A DNA stretch of 64,000 nucleotides from Paraburkholderia sp. SOS3 (GTDB taxonomy: Bacteria; Pseudomonadota; Gammaproteobacteria; Burkholderiales; Burkholderiaceae): positions 62,001 to 126,000 of the forward strand of contig NZ_CP018811.1 in the NCBI RefSeq assembly GCF_001922345.1, written 5' to 3'. The translations under genes and the position numbers were made by a program. The notes under the pieces were generated by a model. It did no database searches and was not told where the DNA came from. It was given only the letters and a program-made list of their open reading frames with translations. Position 1 is the stretch's first letter; every line of letters begins with the position of its first letter. Below, one piece after another: positions 20,430 to 28,617 of the stretch.

Positions 20430-21332
20430 CCCTGTTTGCCGACGCAACACTCGACCGCTGCTGCACGCAAGTCGGCGAAGACCGCCTCGCAGCGCTTCAG
20501 GCAAACAACAAGCCCGCCAAGGAACCGCGTGCGGATTGCGTGATCCTCGCCACCAAGGTTTATCGTATCGGCGGCCACACCGCCGTGATCGAAGACCTGC
20601 TCAAGACCAAACGCTTCGGACCGCGCACCGTCCTCATGCTCACCGACGCGCTGAACACGGCTGATCTCTCCGTTATCGGCGAACGCTTCGGCAAGGCCGT
20701 GATAAGCGAGGTCGCACCGAAAGGCGGTCTGGCCGGCAAGCTCGACTGGACGTTGAACCGCTTGCGCGCGCTTCGTCCGCGCAAGCTGATCCTGATGAAT
20801 CACCACAACGATCCGGTGGCGATCGCAGCGGCTCAGAAATGCGCTGATCTCGCTCGGCATCCCGCCGCAACGTTTCGTGCATATACCGTGGGTGCGCAGC
20901 GTATGGAAGGCGTTTCAGTCGCTAGGGATCGACGTCGTGATCGCGTCCTTCCCGCAAGGCGGGGGCAAGGCACTGATCGAGGCGATGGGTTCCGCTACGC
21001 CGGTGATTGGTCACCCGTGCTATCGCTCGTCGTTCCTCGGTGGAGTGGATCTGTACTATCCGGGCGCATTCCACTGGATTCGCATCGAAGAACTGTTAGA
21101 ACACCTGCGCGGCTTGACACCCGCCCAGCTTCAACGCGAATCAGACGATGCGAGACGGCATTTCGAACAGTTTCATACGGTTGAGGCGCTTTCGCGGGCA
21201 ATCGATGGCGGGCCGGATGCGCCGGTGGTTCCGGCGCCGCGCGCACATCAATACGATCCGCTGCAATCGTTTCTCGATGACATTGCTAACGCGCAGCGCG
21301 ATTACACAATCCACATGCATCTGATCAAGTGA
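20430..21332 (+). pseudogene. Glycosyltransferase, 5'-truncated with internal deletion and frameshift
   Basis: The first part, in frame 2 from about 20430, reads RLAALQANNKPAKEPRADC, VILATKVYRIGGHTAVIEDL and LRPRKLILMNHHNDPVAIAAA, typical of the N-terminal Rossmann domain of a GT-B transferase. Near 20830-20850 the protein jumps to frame 0: LGIPPQRFVHIPWVRSVWKAF, VVIASFPQGGGKALIEAMGS, GHPCYRSSFLGGVDLYYPG, ending at TGA 21330-21332. The donor-binding C-terminal motif survives. The middle of the protein, normally over 100 residues between these blocks, is absent, and the 5' end lacks a start. It is therefore a deletion-plus-frameshift remnant. The family assignment is from overall pattern. Confidence 0.65.
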
Positions 21333-21377
21333 ATCCTGTATTCGAGGCGGCGTGCAATGCCGCCTCGTTCCCGGTCG

Positions 21378-22067
21378 CTACTCCTCATACTTCCGCAAAT
21401 ACCGCTCATACCCTTCACGCCAACTCGGCGTCCCAAACGCCCCACCGCTTTCATGCACAACCGAAAGCGGCCAGGTCCCCATCCTCAGCCCTTTCAATTC
21501 CGCCTGACGGCAGAAGTCCATGTCATAGAAGTGGAACTTGAATTGATCGTCAAAGCGCAGCCCGGTTTGAACCAGCTTCGCGCTATCGGCAACCAGCATG
21601 AGCCCATCGAGCAGCTTGCACTCCTGCCCCGCAGGCCCGAACGAAGACACGTTCTCGCAAGGAAACCCCTTGCCATGCCCAACCGTCCCGCTCAGAAACT
21701 GGCGCTCGTCCCATTTGAAGTCAGCCGTCACAAACGCCCAAGCCGGCTGTCGCGGCACGCGGCGCGTGTTGCCCGCAAGCCCCACCACATCGAAGCGCCC
21801 CAGCGCTTCATGAATCCGCTCGAGCCAGAAGAAGTCCTGCAACCAGATGTCATCGTGAATAAACACCAGAATGGCCGGTTGCTGCTCGGCGTACCGAATC
21901 GCTTCGTTATAGATCGTGGATAGCCCGCGACTGTTGCTGTCGAACAGATGCAACTGCGCTTGCTGCGCATTATGGTTGTAGAGCTTCAGCGAGCGTCCCA
22001 GCGCAGTCTCGGTCGAGAACTGCTGCCGGGTGCTGCGCGTGCCACAGACTAATCGGATCGGCTTCAT
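21378..22067 (-). CDS. StrF-like family 2 glycosyltransferase
   Basis: 229 aa. It begins MKPIRLVCGTRSTRQQF and has SRGLSTIYNEAIRYAEQQPA, then the acidic motif VFIHDDIWLQDFFW (DD around 77-78) expected for nucleotide-sugar binding in a GT-A fold. ENVSSFGPAGQECKLLDGLML and FHFYDMDFCRQAELKG, the likely acceptor/catalytic region, follow. This matches the StrF-like branch of GT2 (short proteins with H-D-D and Y-D-x-D-F). Frame intact. It is convergent with the broken glycosyltransferase, 45 bp away, so both probably came in as part of one glycan-modification locus. Target unknown. Confidence 0.7.
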   Translation of the reverse strand: MKPIRLVCGTRSTRQQFSTETALGRSLKLYNHNAQQAQLHLFDSNSRGLSTIYNEAIRYAEQQPAILVFIHDDIWLQDFFWLERIHEALGRFDVVGLAGNTRRVPRQPAWAFVTADFKWDERQFLSGTVGHGKGFPCENVSSFGPAGQECKLLDGLMLVADSAKLVQTGLRFDDQFKFHFYDMDFCRQAELKGLRMGTWPLSVVHESGGAFGTPSWREGYERYLRKYEE

Positions 22068-22473
22068 GGGTCACAAAGGATGGGCGACCGGGTCGGACGT
22101 CCGCGCAACGTCGCTGTGAAGCGCCAGCTGCAAACCCATCGCAGGTCGACCCGATGTGGCAAAAGCACGACCGCGCGTCGTCTCCCGGACGCGCTGGACG
22201 TGCTGACTTAGGGAAGCAGTCTATCGATCCCTGGCGCAACCGATTCGATGAGTAAGCGCCGGATTCCCTTGCTTTTCGCCCGAATTGAAACTGCAGCGCG
22301 CCTTTCTTCGCTAACCGTGGGCATAGGGCCCGCGGTATTTGAGTTGATGTATTCATGAGAATGCCCAGACGCATCATCAATCGCCGCCATACCGCCTTCT
22401 GAACTGAAAGTACCGTAGCCAATCGCCGCGCCAGCACTCGTGTTGAATTGCCATTTACTCCGTCTCAGAACCT
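22068..22473. other. Region with a doubtful minus-strand open frame
   Basis: A minus-strand frame ending at 22208 overlaps the 3' end of the DUF3592 gene. Its C-terminal ~75 residues (FNTSAGAAIGYGTFSSEGG, then AAIDDASGHSHEYINSNTAG) look more protein-like than its start, so this may be the tail of a broken gene. I do not recognise it. Nothing supports a gene between 22068 and 22207. Confidence 0.25.
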
Positions 22474-22863
22474 TCAATGATTCCTCCAGTTCTCGAAGGA
22501 CTCGCCGCGTAACCCGGTAACGACGAAAGCGGCCGCGAGAAAGGAGACGAAAAGAGGCCATTTCCACAAATCGACAGTGCTGTCGATCATGGCCGTGGCG
22601 CCGGGGTCAGTTGGACGATATCGAATCAGAATTGTCTGACCAGCTTCGAAGGACCGCGTTGTCCCGGTTGGCCGCTCATAACGCCGCCCATCGTTCGCGG
22701 TAAAAGCTATCTGAGGGTGATGTCCCCCGGCATTCAAGCGAAGTACCGTGCCAGCGGTCGTGACCGATGACAGTTGAAAATCAATGGCCAAATAAATGGA
22801 GATCGCTGCCGCGACGGATGCGCACACCCCTATCGCCAGCGCGAAATGGTTTGTGCGTTTCAT
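22474..22863 (-). CDS. DUF3592-type membrane protein
   Basis: 129 aa from ATG 22863. An N-terminal transmembrane helix (HFALAIGVCASVAAAISIYL, ~6-25) precedes a small extracytoplasmic beta domain (TTAGTVLRLNAGGHHPQIAF, RRYERPTGTTRSFEAGQTIL, IRYRPTDPGATAMID). A second helix follows near 103-122 (WPLFVSFLAAAFVVTGL). This is the DUF3592 layout, where V-x-Y-x-P-x-x-P is typical. Its ATG overlaps the stop of the Hcp remnant (ATGA), so it was translated together with an hcp gene. A role as an immunity-like or accessory protein is only a guess. The upstream extension of the frame is rejected because it covers Hcp. Confidence 0.65.
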   Translation of the reverse strand: MKRTNHFALAIGVCASVAAAISIYLAIDFQLSSVTTAGTVLRLNAGGHHPQIAFTANDGRRYERPTGTTRSFEAGQTILIRYRPTDPGATAMIDSTVDLWKWPLFVSFLAAAFVVTGLRGESFENWRNH

Positions 22864-23215
22864 CGCTCGGCATTCTCGTTGATGTCGAAGCTGGCGGCGA
22901 TGGTCCCCGCATTTCCCCCGCGTGGATTTTGCAACGTGTATTCCTGCTGCACACGCGAGAAGGATAGTCCGACGTGTTCGCAATAGCTCGCGCCAACGAT
23001 GATCGGCTCGACAGACGTAATAATCACATTCCTCACTGTGATTTTCAGAAAATCGACCGGCACACCGCCTGCCTTTCGCATGGAGAGCACGACCTTAGGA
23101 ACTTTGACAAATATGTCCGACACGTCGCCCTCCCAAAACTTGGTGAGGGGCTTTTATCATCGTCCAAAACCTGGATTGTCGTAATTTGCAAAGGCTCGAA
23201 TTTCGATCGCTTCGA
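22860..23215 (-). pseudogene. T6SS Hcp-family protein, 5'-truncated and frameshifted
   Basis: The last ~95 residues match the C-terminal half of Hcp (type VI secretion tube protein): LTKFWEGDVSDIFVKVPKVV, LSMRKAGGVPVDFLKITV, then VIITSVEP and LSFSRVQQEYTLQNPRGGN, ending TIAASFDINENAER. Upstream, KFEPLQITTIQ in another minus-strand frame matches the middle of Hcp (K-F-x-P-x-x-I-T), so there is a frameshift near 23150-23170. The N-terminal third is missing before the MFS gene. An open frame of 87 codons from GTG 23123 remains and could be translated, but it would make only half an Hcp ring subunit. Confidence 0.65.
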
Positions 23216-23328
23216 CGTGGCTCCAGCGATTACGCATTCAACCGCTATTTCAACGGACGGGACAGCGCGCAGCTCTAGCGATACGACGACGAGGCGCACC
23301 GCATCGCCATCAACGCCGAAGCGAGCAA

Positions 23329-24684
23329 TCAATCCCGATCGATCAACGAAGTCTTCTTCGTCTCCGGCATCAACAGATAGGTAATCAACGAAGCGCAGAT
23401 ACAAGCCGACACGTACCAGAAGAACCAGTTCTCGTGTCCTTCCTTGCGCGTCCACAGCGCGATGTACTCCACCGTTCCGCTAAACACGGAGACGCTGATC
23501 GCATACGGCACCGCCAGCCCGAACGTGCGCACTTCAACCGGAAACAGTTCCGCCTTGGTAATCGTGCTCACCGACGAATACATCGCCACCGCAGCCAGCG
23601 CAGCCATCACCGCCACGAACGCGACGTAAGGACTTTGTGTGCCCTTGAGAAATGTGAACAGCGGCACCGTCCCGAACGTCCCGAGAATGCCGAACGTGAG
23701 CAGCAACGGCTTGCGCCCAATCCGATCCGACAACGCGCCATAAACCGGCTGCAACACGGTAAAGCCAACCAGCGACAACACCGAAATCAGGCTCGCCGTG
23801 CTCTTGGCCATTCCCGCACTATTCACGAGAAACTTCTGCATATAAGCCGCAAACGCGTAGTTCCCCACCGACCCGCCAAGCGTCAGCCCAAACACCATCC
23901 AGCACGCCTTCTTATGCCGCAGCGCCTCGCGAATCGCGCTGACCTTCTTCGCCTTTTTAGCGTGCTTCCGAAACGATTCCGTTTCCTGCATATTCCGCCG
24001 CAACAGAATGCCGACCACGGAAATCAATGCGCCAATCAGAAACGGAATTCGCCATCCCCAGCTCTGCAGTTGCTCCGCCGTCAAAAACAACTGCTGCAAC
24101 AGCACGAGCGTGGCCATCGCAAGCAGTTGCCCGAGCGAAATGGTCGTATAGAGGAAACTCGAATAGAAACCGCGGCTGCCTTTCGGCGCAGTCTCACTCA
24201 GATACGCGGCCGCGCTGCCGCCCTCGCCGCCAATGCTCAAGCCCTGCAGAATCCGCGCGAGCAGCAGAATAAGCGGCGCGGCAATCCCGATCGTCTGATA
24301 CCCTGGTGTAAGCGCGATCATCAGCGAACCGAAGCACATCATCGAAACCGATAGCAGCAGCGCCGCACGTCGGCCGTGCTTGTCGGCGTAAATCCCCAGC
24401 ACCCAGCCGCCGATCGGCCGCACCAGAAACCCGATCGCAAAAACCGCGGCGGTCCTTAACAGCGAGACCGTCGCATCGCCGGACGGAAAGAACGCTTTAG
24501 AAAAATAAATCTCGAGCCCGACATAAACGAACCAGTCGTAATACTCGATCAGGTTCCCTATCGATCCGCTGAAAATGCCCCACAGCCGCGAGCTCGTTTT
24601 CATATCGGCGGCGGCTGCATAGCGCCGGTCTTCCGCGCGCAGACGAGCGAAGTCGTCCGCGCTCTCGCGTACGTCCTGAGTCAT
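23329..24684 (-). CDS. MHS-family MFS transporter (metabolite:H+ symporter)
   Basis: 451 aa from ATG 24684, which has GGAGGGG upstream; an ATG 42 bp earlier lacks a ribosome site. Twelve transmembrane helices are expected. MHS-family motifs are clear: GNLIEYYDWFVYVGLEIYF at helix 1, GGWVLGIYADKHGRR (cytoplasmic loop 2-3), and ILQGLSIGGEGGSAAAYLSE at helix 4. GALSDRIGRKPLLL is the repeated loop motif in the second half. Relatives import dicarboxylates or aromatic acids with protons (KgtP, ShiA, PcaK-like). It is the last gene of SDR-RraA-MFS, 135 bp after the RraA-like gene, and likely imports the substrate those enzymes handle. Confidence 0.87.
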   Translation of the reverse strand: MTQDVRESADDFARLRAEDRRYAAAADMKTSSRLWGIFSGSIGNLIEYYDWFVYVGLEIYFSKAFFPSGDATVSLLRTAAVFAIGFLVRPIGGWVLGIYADKHGRRAALLLSVSMMCFGSLMIALTPGYQTIGIAAPLILLLARILQGLSIGGEGGSAAAYLSETAPKGSRGFYSSFLYTTISLGQLLAMATLVLLQQLFLTAEQLQSWGWRIPFLIGALISVVGILLRRNMQETESFRKHAKKAKKVSAIREALRHKKACWMVFGLTLGGSVGNYAFAAYMQKFLVNSAGMAKSTASLISVLSLVGFTVLQPVYGALSDRIGRKPLLLTFGILGTFGTVPLFTFLKGTQSPYVAFVAVMAALAAVAMYSSVSTITKAELFPVEVRTFGLAVPYAISVSVFSGTVEYIALWTRKEGHENWFFWYVSACICASLITYLLMPETKKTSLIDRD

Positions 24685-24819
24685 GTGTGTCCCCTCCGCG
24701 CATTGCTTCGTTTTTGGTTTTTGCAATGCGCTCAGATGTATTCCGATACCGCCAGCGTGACGACAGGCGTCACGACTGGCGCTACAACGACAACCAGCAA
24801 CAGGCCAGGCAATCGATAC

Positions 24820-25554
24820 TTAGCCTTTCGAGCCGCCGCTCTTCTTCGCCCACTCGGCATAGCGCGCCTTGTTGGCCTCGTTCGGCGGATACAGGCCCGG
24901 CAGCGACGCACCGTTAGCCACTTCATTCATGATCCAGCCCTCGAGCTGCTCCTGTTCGACCGATGCCGCCACCACCTCGTTCACCATCGCAGCGGGAACC
25001 ACCACCGCGCCGTCCTGATCGATCACGATCACGTCGTTCGGGAATACCGCCACGCCGCCGCACGCAATCGGCTCCTGCCAGCCGACGAACGTCAGGCTCG
25101 CCACCGATGGCGGCGCCGCAGTCCCCTGGCACCACACGGGCAGCTGGCTCTGCAACACGCCTTCCACGTCGCGCACCACGCCGTCCGTCACCAGCCCCGC
25201 CACGCCGCGCTTGTGCATGCGCGAGCACAGGATGTCGCCGAAAATACCTGCATCGGTCACGCCCATCGCATCGACCACCGCGATGCAGCCCTCGGGCATC
25301 GCTTCGATCGCGGCACGCGTCGAAATCGGCGAACCCCACGAGGCCGGCGTCGCAAGGTCCTCGCGAGCCGGCACGAAGCGCAGCGTGAAGGCGCGTCCAA
25401 CGAGTCGCGGCTGGCCCGGTGCGATCGGCCGCGTGCCGCGCAGCCACACATTGCGCAGCCCGTGCTTGAGCAGCACCGTCGTCAGCGTGGCAGTCGACAC
25501 GCCCGCGAGCGCGGAGATCACGCCTGCATCGAGAGGCTTGAATTCGGTAGTCAT
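24820..25554 (-). CDS. RraA-family protein (possible HMG/oxaloacetate-type aldolase)
   Basis: 244 aa. The RraA fold motif is present: GVAGLVTDGVVRDVEGV (D-G-x-x-R-D), preceded by GDILCSRMHKRG. In this superfamily, Asp and Arg of these motifs bind the metal and substrate in class II HMG aldolases, while E. coli RraA itself is an RNase E inhibitor. Extra N- and C-terminal segments (TATLTTVLLKHGLRNVWLRG; PPNEANKARYAEWAKKSGG) fit the longer enzyme-type members, not the ~160-aa regulator. Its position between an SDR dehydrogenase and an MHS permease also favours a catabolic aldolase or hydratase role. Database names such as ribonuclease activity regulator should not be taken literally here. Confidence 0.75.
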   Translation of the reverse strand: MTTEFKPLDAGVISALAGVSTATLTTVLLKHGLRNVWLRGTRPIAPGQPRLVGRAFTLRFVPAREDLATPASWGSPISTRAAIEAMPEGCIAVVDAMGVTDAGIFGDILCSRMHKRGVAGLVTDGVVRDVEGVLQSQLPVWCQGTAAPPSVASLTFVGWQEPIACGGVAVFPNDVIVIDQDGAVVVPAAMVNEVVAASVEQEQLEGWIMNEVANGASLPGLYPPNEANKARYAEWAKKSGGSKG

Positions 25555-25591
25555 AGGTCGAGGTTCGAGAAGGGTTGCTTGAAGAAGGAAA

Positions 25592-26389
25592 TCAGACGCT
25601 CGCGATCAGTCCGCCGTCGATGCGGATCGTCGAGCCGGTGATATACGACGCGCGCGGACTCGCGAGAAACGTCACCATGTCGCCGTATTCGCGCGGCTCG
25701 CCATAGCGGCCCACCGGAATCGATGCGGTGCTTTCGGCCGACACGTCTTCAACCGGCCGGCCTTCGCGCTTCGCTTTCGCTTCGTCGAGGAAGCGGATGC
25801 GATCGGTTGCAATGCGTCCCGGCAATACGATGTTGCAGGTCACGCCGTCGCGGCCGACCTCTTTCGCCAGCGTCTTCGACCAGCCGACCAGCGACAGCCG
25901 CAGCGCATTCGAAAGACCGAGATTCGGAATCGGCGCGACCACGCCCGACGACGTGCTCGTGATAATCCGGCCGAATTTGCGGCTCTTCATGCCCGGCAGC
26001 ACGCGGTCCGTAATCGCGACCACGGACAGCACCATGCTGTCGAAGTGCTTGCGCCACAGCGCCGGATCCTGCCCGCTCGCCGGTGTCGGCGGCGGCCCGC
26101 CCGTGTTGTTCACGAGGATATCGACAGGGCCGAGTTCGCTTTCGATCTTGCTCACATGCCCATCGATGCTCGCGAGATCGGCGAGGTCCCATTGCACGGA
26201 CAGCGCGCGGCCGCCAGCATCGTCGATCGCGTGCGTGGTCTTTTCCGCAGCGGCCAGATCGACATCGGCCACCGCGACGCGCACACCCTCAGCGGCAAGC
26301 GCACGCGCAATCGCGCCGCCCAAACCGCCGCCGGCGCCGAGTACGAGCGCCACCTTGCCATTCAGTTGCAAATCCACCGAGATCCTCAC
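25592..26389 (-). CDS. SDR-family oxidoreductase with non-canonical active site
   Basis: 265 aa. The NAD(P)-binding motif is LGAGGGLGGAIARAL (~17-31) and the second glycine loop NNTGGPPP is at ~94-101. The catalytic Ser lies in STSSGVV (~145-151). The usual Y-x-x-x-K is replaced by S160-N-A-L-R164 (GLSNALRLSLVGWSKTLAKE). I recall a branch of FabG-like proteins with this S/R change, so it is probably a family trait and not a mutation. C-terminal DMVTFLASPRASYITGSTIR is standard. It is the first gene of the SDR-RraA-MFS run, 37 bp ahead of the RraA-like gene. Substrate unknown; the changed catalytic pair makes ordinary alcohol/ketone chemistry uncertain. Confidence 0.82.
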   Translation of the reverse strand: MRISVDLQLNGKVALVLGAGGGLGGAIARALAAEGVRVAVADVDLAAAEKTTHAIDDAGGRALSVQWDLADLASIDGHVSKIESELGPVDILVNNTGGPPPTPASGQDPALWRKHFDSMVLSVVAITDRVLPGMKSRKFGRIITSTSSGVVAPIPNLGLSNALRLSLVGWSKTLAKEVGRDGVTCNIVLPGRIATDRIRFLDEAKAKREGRPVEDVSAESTASIPVGRYGEPREYGDMVTFLASPRASYITGSTIRIDGGLIASV

Positions 26390-26587
26390 TTAGGCAGTCG
26401 ACCGGACGACTGCACGGACCTCGTCTCCTTGAGGCTCGCGTCGCGATCGAAGTTGAAAGCCAGTATAGGAACGAGGGAATTTGCGTGTAAAACGGAAATT
26501 TACGGGGCTTAGCCTAAGAAAATTAGATAGCTCGTGATGTCGGTCGCGCGAATCGGCGCGCTGCTGCGCGGTCCGCAACTGCGACTT

Positions 26588-26869
26588 TTATTCGATGCCA
26601 GGCGGGTGAGAATCGACATCGACGCCCGTCAATTTCGCGATCGGACTCCACAGCAGAGGGTGGATAACCGGCTTGTCGAACGTCTGGAAGATCGGCCCGA
26701 GCCCGCTTGCCGAAATGAGCGTTTCGGCAGTCGCGTGAAGCCCTTTCGCCACCTCGCCGAAGCCGCCAAGAATGTTTTTCGGCGCTCCGGTCGAGTCGCC
26801 GGAGGGAGCCGCGTTGGGCTCCACATTGATTTCCTGATACGAGTGTTGCGAAGCTTGTCCTACCATCAT
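26588..26869 (-). CDS. Small hypothetical protein
   Basis: 93 aa. AAGAGGTAA lies about 6 nt upstream of ATG 26869, a credible ribosome site. The product has a polar N-terminus (MMVGQASQHSYQEINVEPNA), then a compact Gly/Ala-rich segment (NILGGFGEVAKGLHATAE) and a hydrophobic C-terminal half (GLGPIFQTFDKPVIHPLLWS, PIAKLTGVDVDSHPPGIE). No signal peptide or clear transmembrane helix. I do not recognise the family. The gene is isolated between the SDR cluster and a LysR gene, all on the minus strand. Confidence 0.5.
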   Translation of the reverse strand: MMVGQASQHSYQEINVEPNAAPSGDSTGAPKNILGGFGEVAKGLHATAETLISASGLGPIFQTFDKPVIHPLLWSPIAKLTGVDVDSHPPGIE

Positions 26870-27059
26870 TGCGCGTTACCTCTTCATTAGGGCGTCGATC
26901 GCCTCAACGTCGGGTTGCAGCGAACCCTTCCTTGAAGCCAGTGAATGGTTCCTCGCGTATTGCAGGAACCGTTCTGAAAGGCTAAGGCGCTTTCTGATGA
27001 AGAGGGTCGTAATCGGCTATCGCACGCCGCGCATCACACCGCATGACCGGCCGGGGTCA

Positions 27060-27950
27060 TCAGGCGGACCGGCCTGAACGCTTGCCGATTTTCGATGCCT
27101 GCACGGTGAGGCTGTCGACGAAGGTTTGCGTCGAAGGACGGTCGAACACTTCGAGTCGCACGAGAATGCCGATCTCGCGAATCAACGGGCTGCCCGGTAA
27201 GCGCAGCGTCTTGATGCCGCGCGCTTTGCCGACCGGAACGAGATCGCCCGGAATGATCGAACAGCCAAGCCCTTCGCTGACCATGTTCAGGATCACCGAG
27301 GGTTCGTCGAGCTCCATCGTGTCCATCGTCGCGAGCCCGTGTTGCTTCAGATAGCGGTCGACCAGCTGGCCGCCCGGCGAGCGGCGGTCGTAGCGGATAA
27401 ACGGTTGCGTGCGCAGCACGTCGCCGAGGTCGCCCGCTGTTCCTTTAGGCGCGATGCCCACATACCGCTCGCGAATCAGCGGAATCCATTTGAGGTCCGG
27501 CGGCAAGCCGAGCCGCGGCTTGATCATCACGGCGAGATCGAGTTCGTGCGAATCGACTTTCGCGAGCAGGTCGGTCGATACGCCAGGCGCGATATTGATC
27601 GACGCGGCAGGCTGCGCGCGCCTGAAATGCTGCAACGCCTTCGGCAGCAAGCTCGCCTGGACCGTCGAAATCGCGCCGATATTCAAGCCGCGCGGGTCCG
27701 GAAAACCGCGCTGCTGTTTCATGCCGTCGAACAGATCGAGAATCTGCGTCGCCTGTTCGAGCGCATGACGGCCCTCGCTGCACAGCGTGACCGACTTCGC
27801 CTTGCGGTCGAATAGCGGAAAGCCGAGCTCGTCCTCGAGCCGTCGTATCTGGGTGCTGACCGCCGACTGCGTCAAGCCGAGCCGGTTGCCGGCCGCCGAA
27901 AACGACTCGGCCTCGGCCGCGACGACGAAGGTGCGAAGATAGCGGATCAT
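27060..27950 (-). CDS. LysR-family transcriptional regulator
   Basis: 296 aa from ATG 27950; the frame opens 18 codons earlier but this start gives the standard N-terminus MIRYLRTFVVAAEAESFSAA. The helix-turn-helix region is FSAAGNRLGLTQSAVSTQIR followed by RLEDELGFPLFDRKAKSVTL. The effector domain runs from ~88 (GLNIGAISTVQASLLPKALQ) to the C-terminus. It resembles regulators of amino-acid and aromatic-acid genes. It lies upstream of the small hypothetical gene and the SDR-RraA-MFS run in the same orientation, so it may control that cluster, but the layout is not divergent and the link is weak. Confidence 0.86.
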   Translation of the reverse strand: MIRYLRTFVVAAEAESFSAAGNRLGLTQSAVSTQIRRLEDELGFPLFDRKAKSVTLCSEGRHALEQATQILDLFDGMKQQRGFPDPRGLNIGAISTVQASLLPKALQHFRRAQPAASINIAPGVSTDLLAKVDSHELDLAVMIKPRLGLPPDLKWIPLIRERYVGIAPKGTAGDLGDVLRTQPFIRYDRRSPGGQLVDRYLKQHGLATMDTMELDEPSVILNMVSEGLGCSIIPGDLVPVGKARGIKTLRLPGSPLIREIGILVRLEVFDRPSTQTFVDSLTVQASKIGKRSGRSA

Positions 27951-28176
27951 GATGCGATGTTCTGTCCCGTCGTGCAGCGGTTGAAAAGCGGTTGAAATGG
28001 GCAACCTGACGATCTTATAGCCGCTCGCGATACCGCGTCACCAAGGCCCGAATCGCGAGGTCCGCCGGTACCGCCCGCATCGTTTATACTCGCCGCGCAT
28101 CGATCCGTTCCTGATTGTAAGGAAAAGCGGTAGATTCACATTCGTGGTTAATGAAACAAGTCGGAGGTCGGTGAGT

Positions 28177-28305
28177 ATGTTTAAGCGCTTAATCGCTTTG
28201 TCGTTGTTGATGGGTGGCCTGCTGGCCCTGGTGGGCTGCAACACGGTAGCAGGGGCGGGTAAAGATTTGACGGACTCCGCCAATGCCGTCAAGCACGCGC
28301 TATAA
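28177..28305 (+). CDS. Entericidin A/B family lipoprotein
   Basis: A 42-residue lipoprotein: MFKRLIALSLLMGGLLALVG then C21, followed by NTVAGAGKDLTDSANAVKHAL. The lipobox L-V-G-C and the entericidin signature C-N-T-V-x-G-x-G-x-D are both present. Entericidins are tiny outer-membrane lipopeptides linked to stress and stationary phase. The ribosome site CGGAGG lies 10 nt before the ATG. It is monocistronic and followed by a GC hairpin. It is short enough to be missed by gene callers with a 60-codon cutoff. Confidence 0.9.
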   Translation: MFKRLIALSLLMGGLLALVGCNTVAGAGKDLTDSANAVKHAL

Positions 28306-28365
28306 GTTGCGTGCAAGACCGGCCGCGCGACCGAGGCCTGGTCGCGACTACGCAGTACCGATGAG

Positions 28366-28385
28366 GACCGGGGCAAGCCCCGGTC
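28366..28385 (+). terminator. GC hairpin downstream of the entericidin gene
   Basis: GACCGGGG (28366-28373) pairs with CCCCGGTC (28378-28385) over a 4-nt loop. Only a weak T stretch follows (TTCTC), so it is a possible rather than a certain intrinsic terminator. Confidence 0.5.
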
Positions 28386-28617
28386 TTCTCACATCAGGAT
28401 CACAATAAGCCGCAATGGAAGGGCTATTCGTGTCGATCAGGAAGCCGGCAGCCGAGATTGGCCGTGCGTGCGCGGCGCCTTCGCCGCATGGCTCGATCGT
28501 ATCGAAGGCGCGGCCCTCTTGGCTCGGCGTCCATGATCGAACGGCTGCACGACGCGACGCGGCGATATCAAGCGATATCAAGCCACATCCGGCGACGTCC
28601 AATGCCGCCCCTCGCGC

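Noticed and set aside
22208..22567. 119-codon minus-strand frame after DUF3592
   Set aside because: It overlaps DUF3592 by ~90 bp and its start is Arg-rich. Only the tail looks protein-like, so it is mentioned as a doubtful remnant only.
19452..23215. Prophage or integrative element at tRNA-Arg
   Set aside because: No integrase, no duplicated tRNA 3' end and no phage genes could be found; only an accessory patch is supported.
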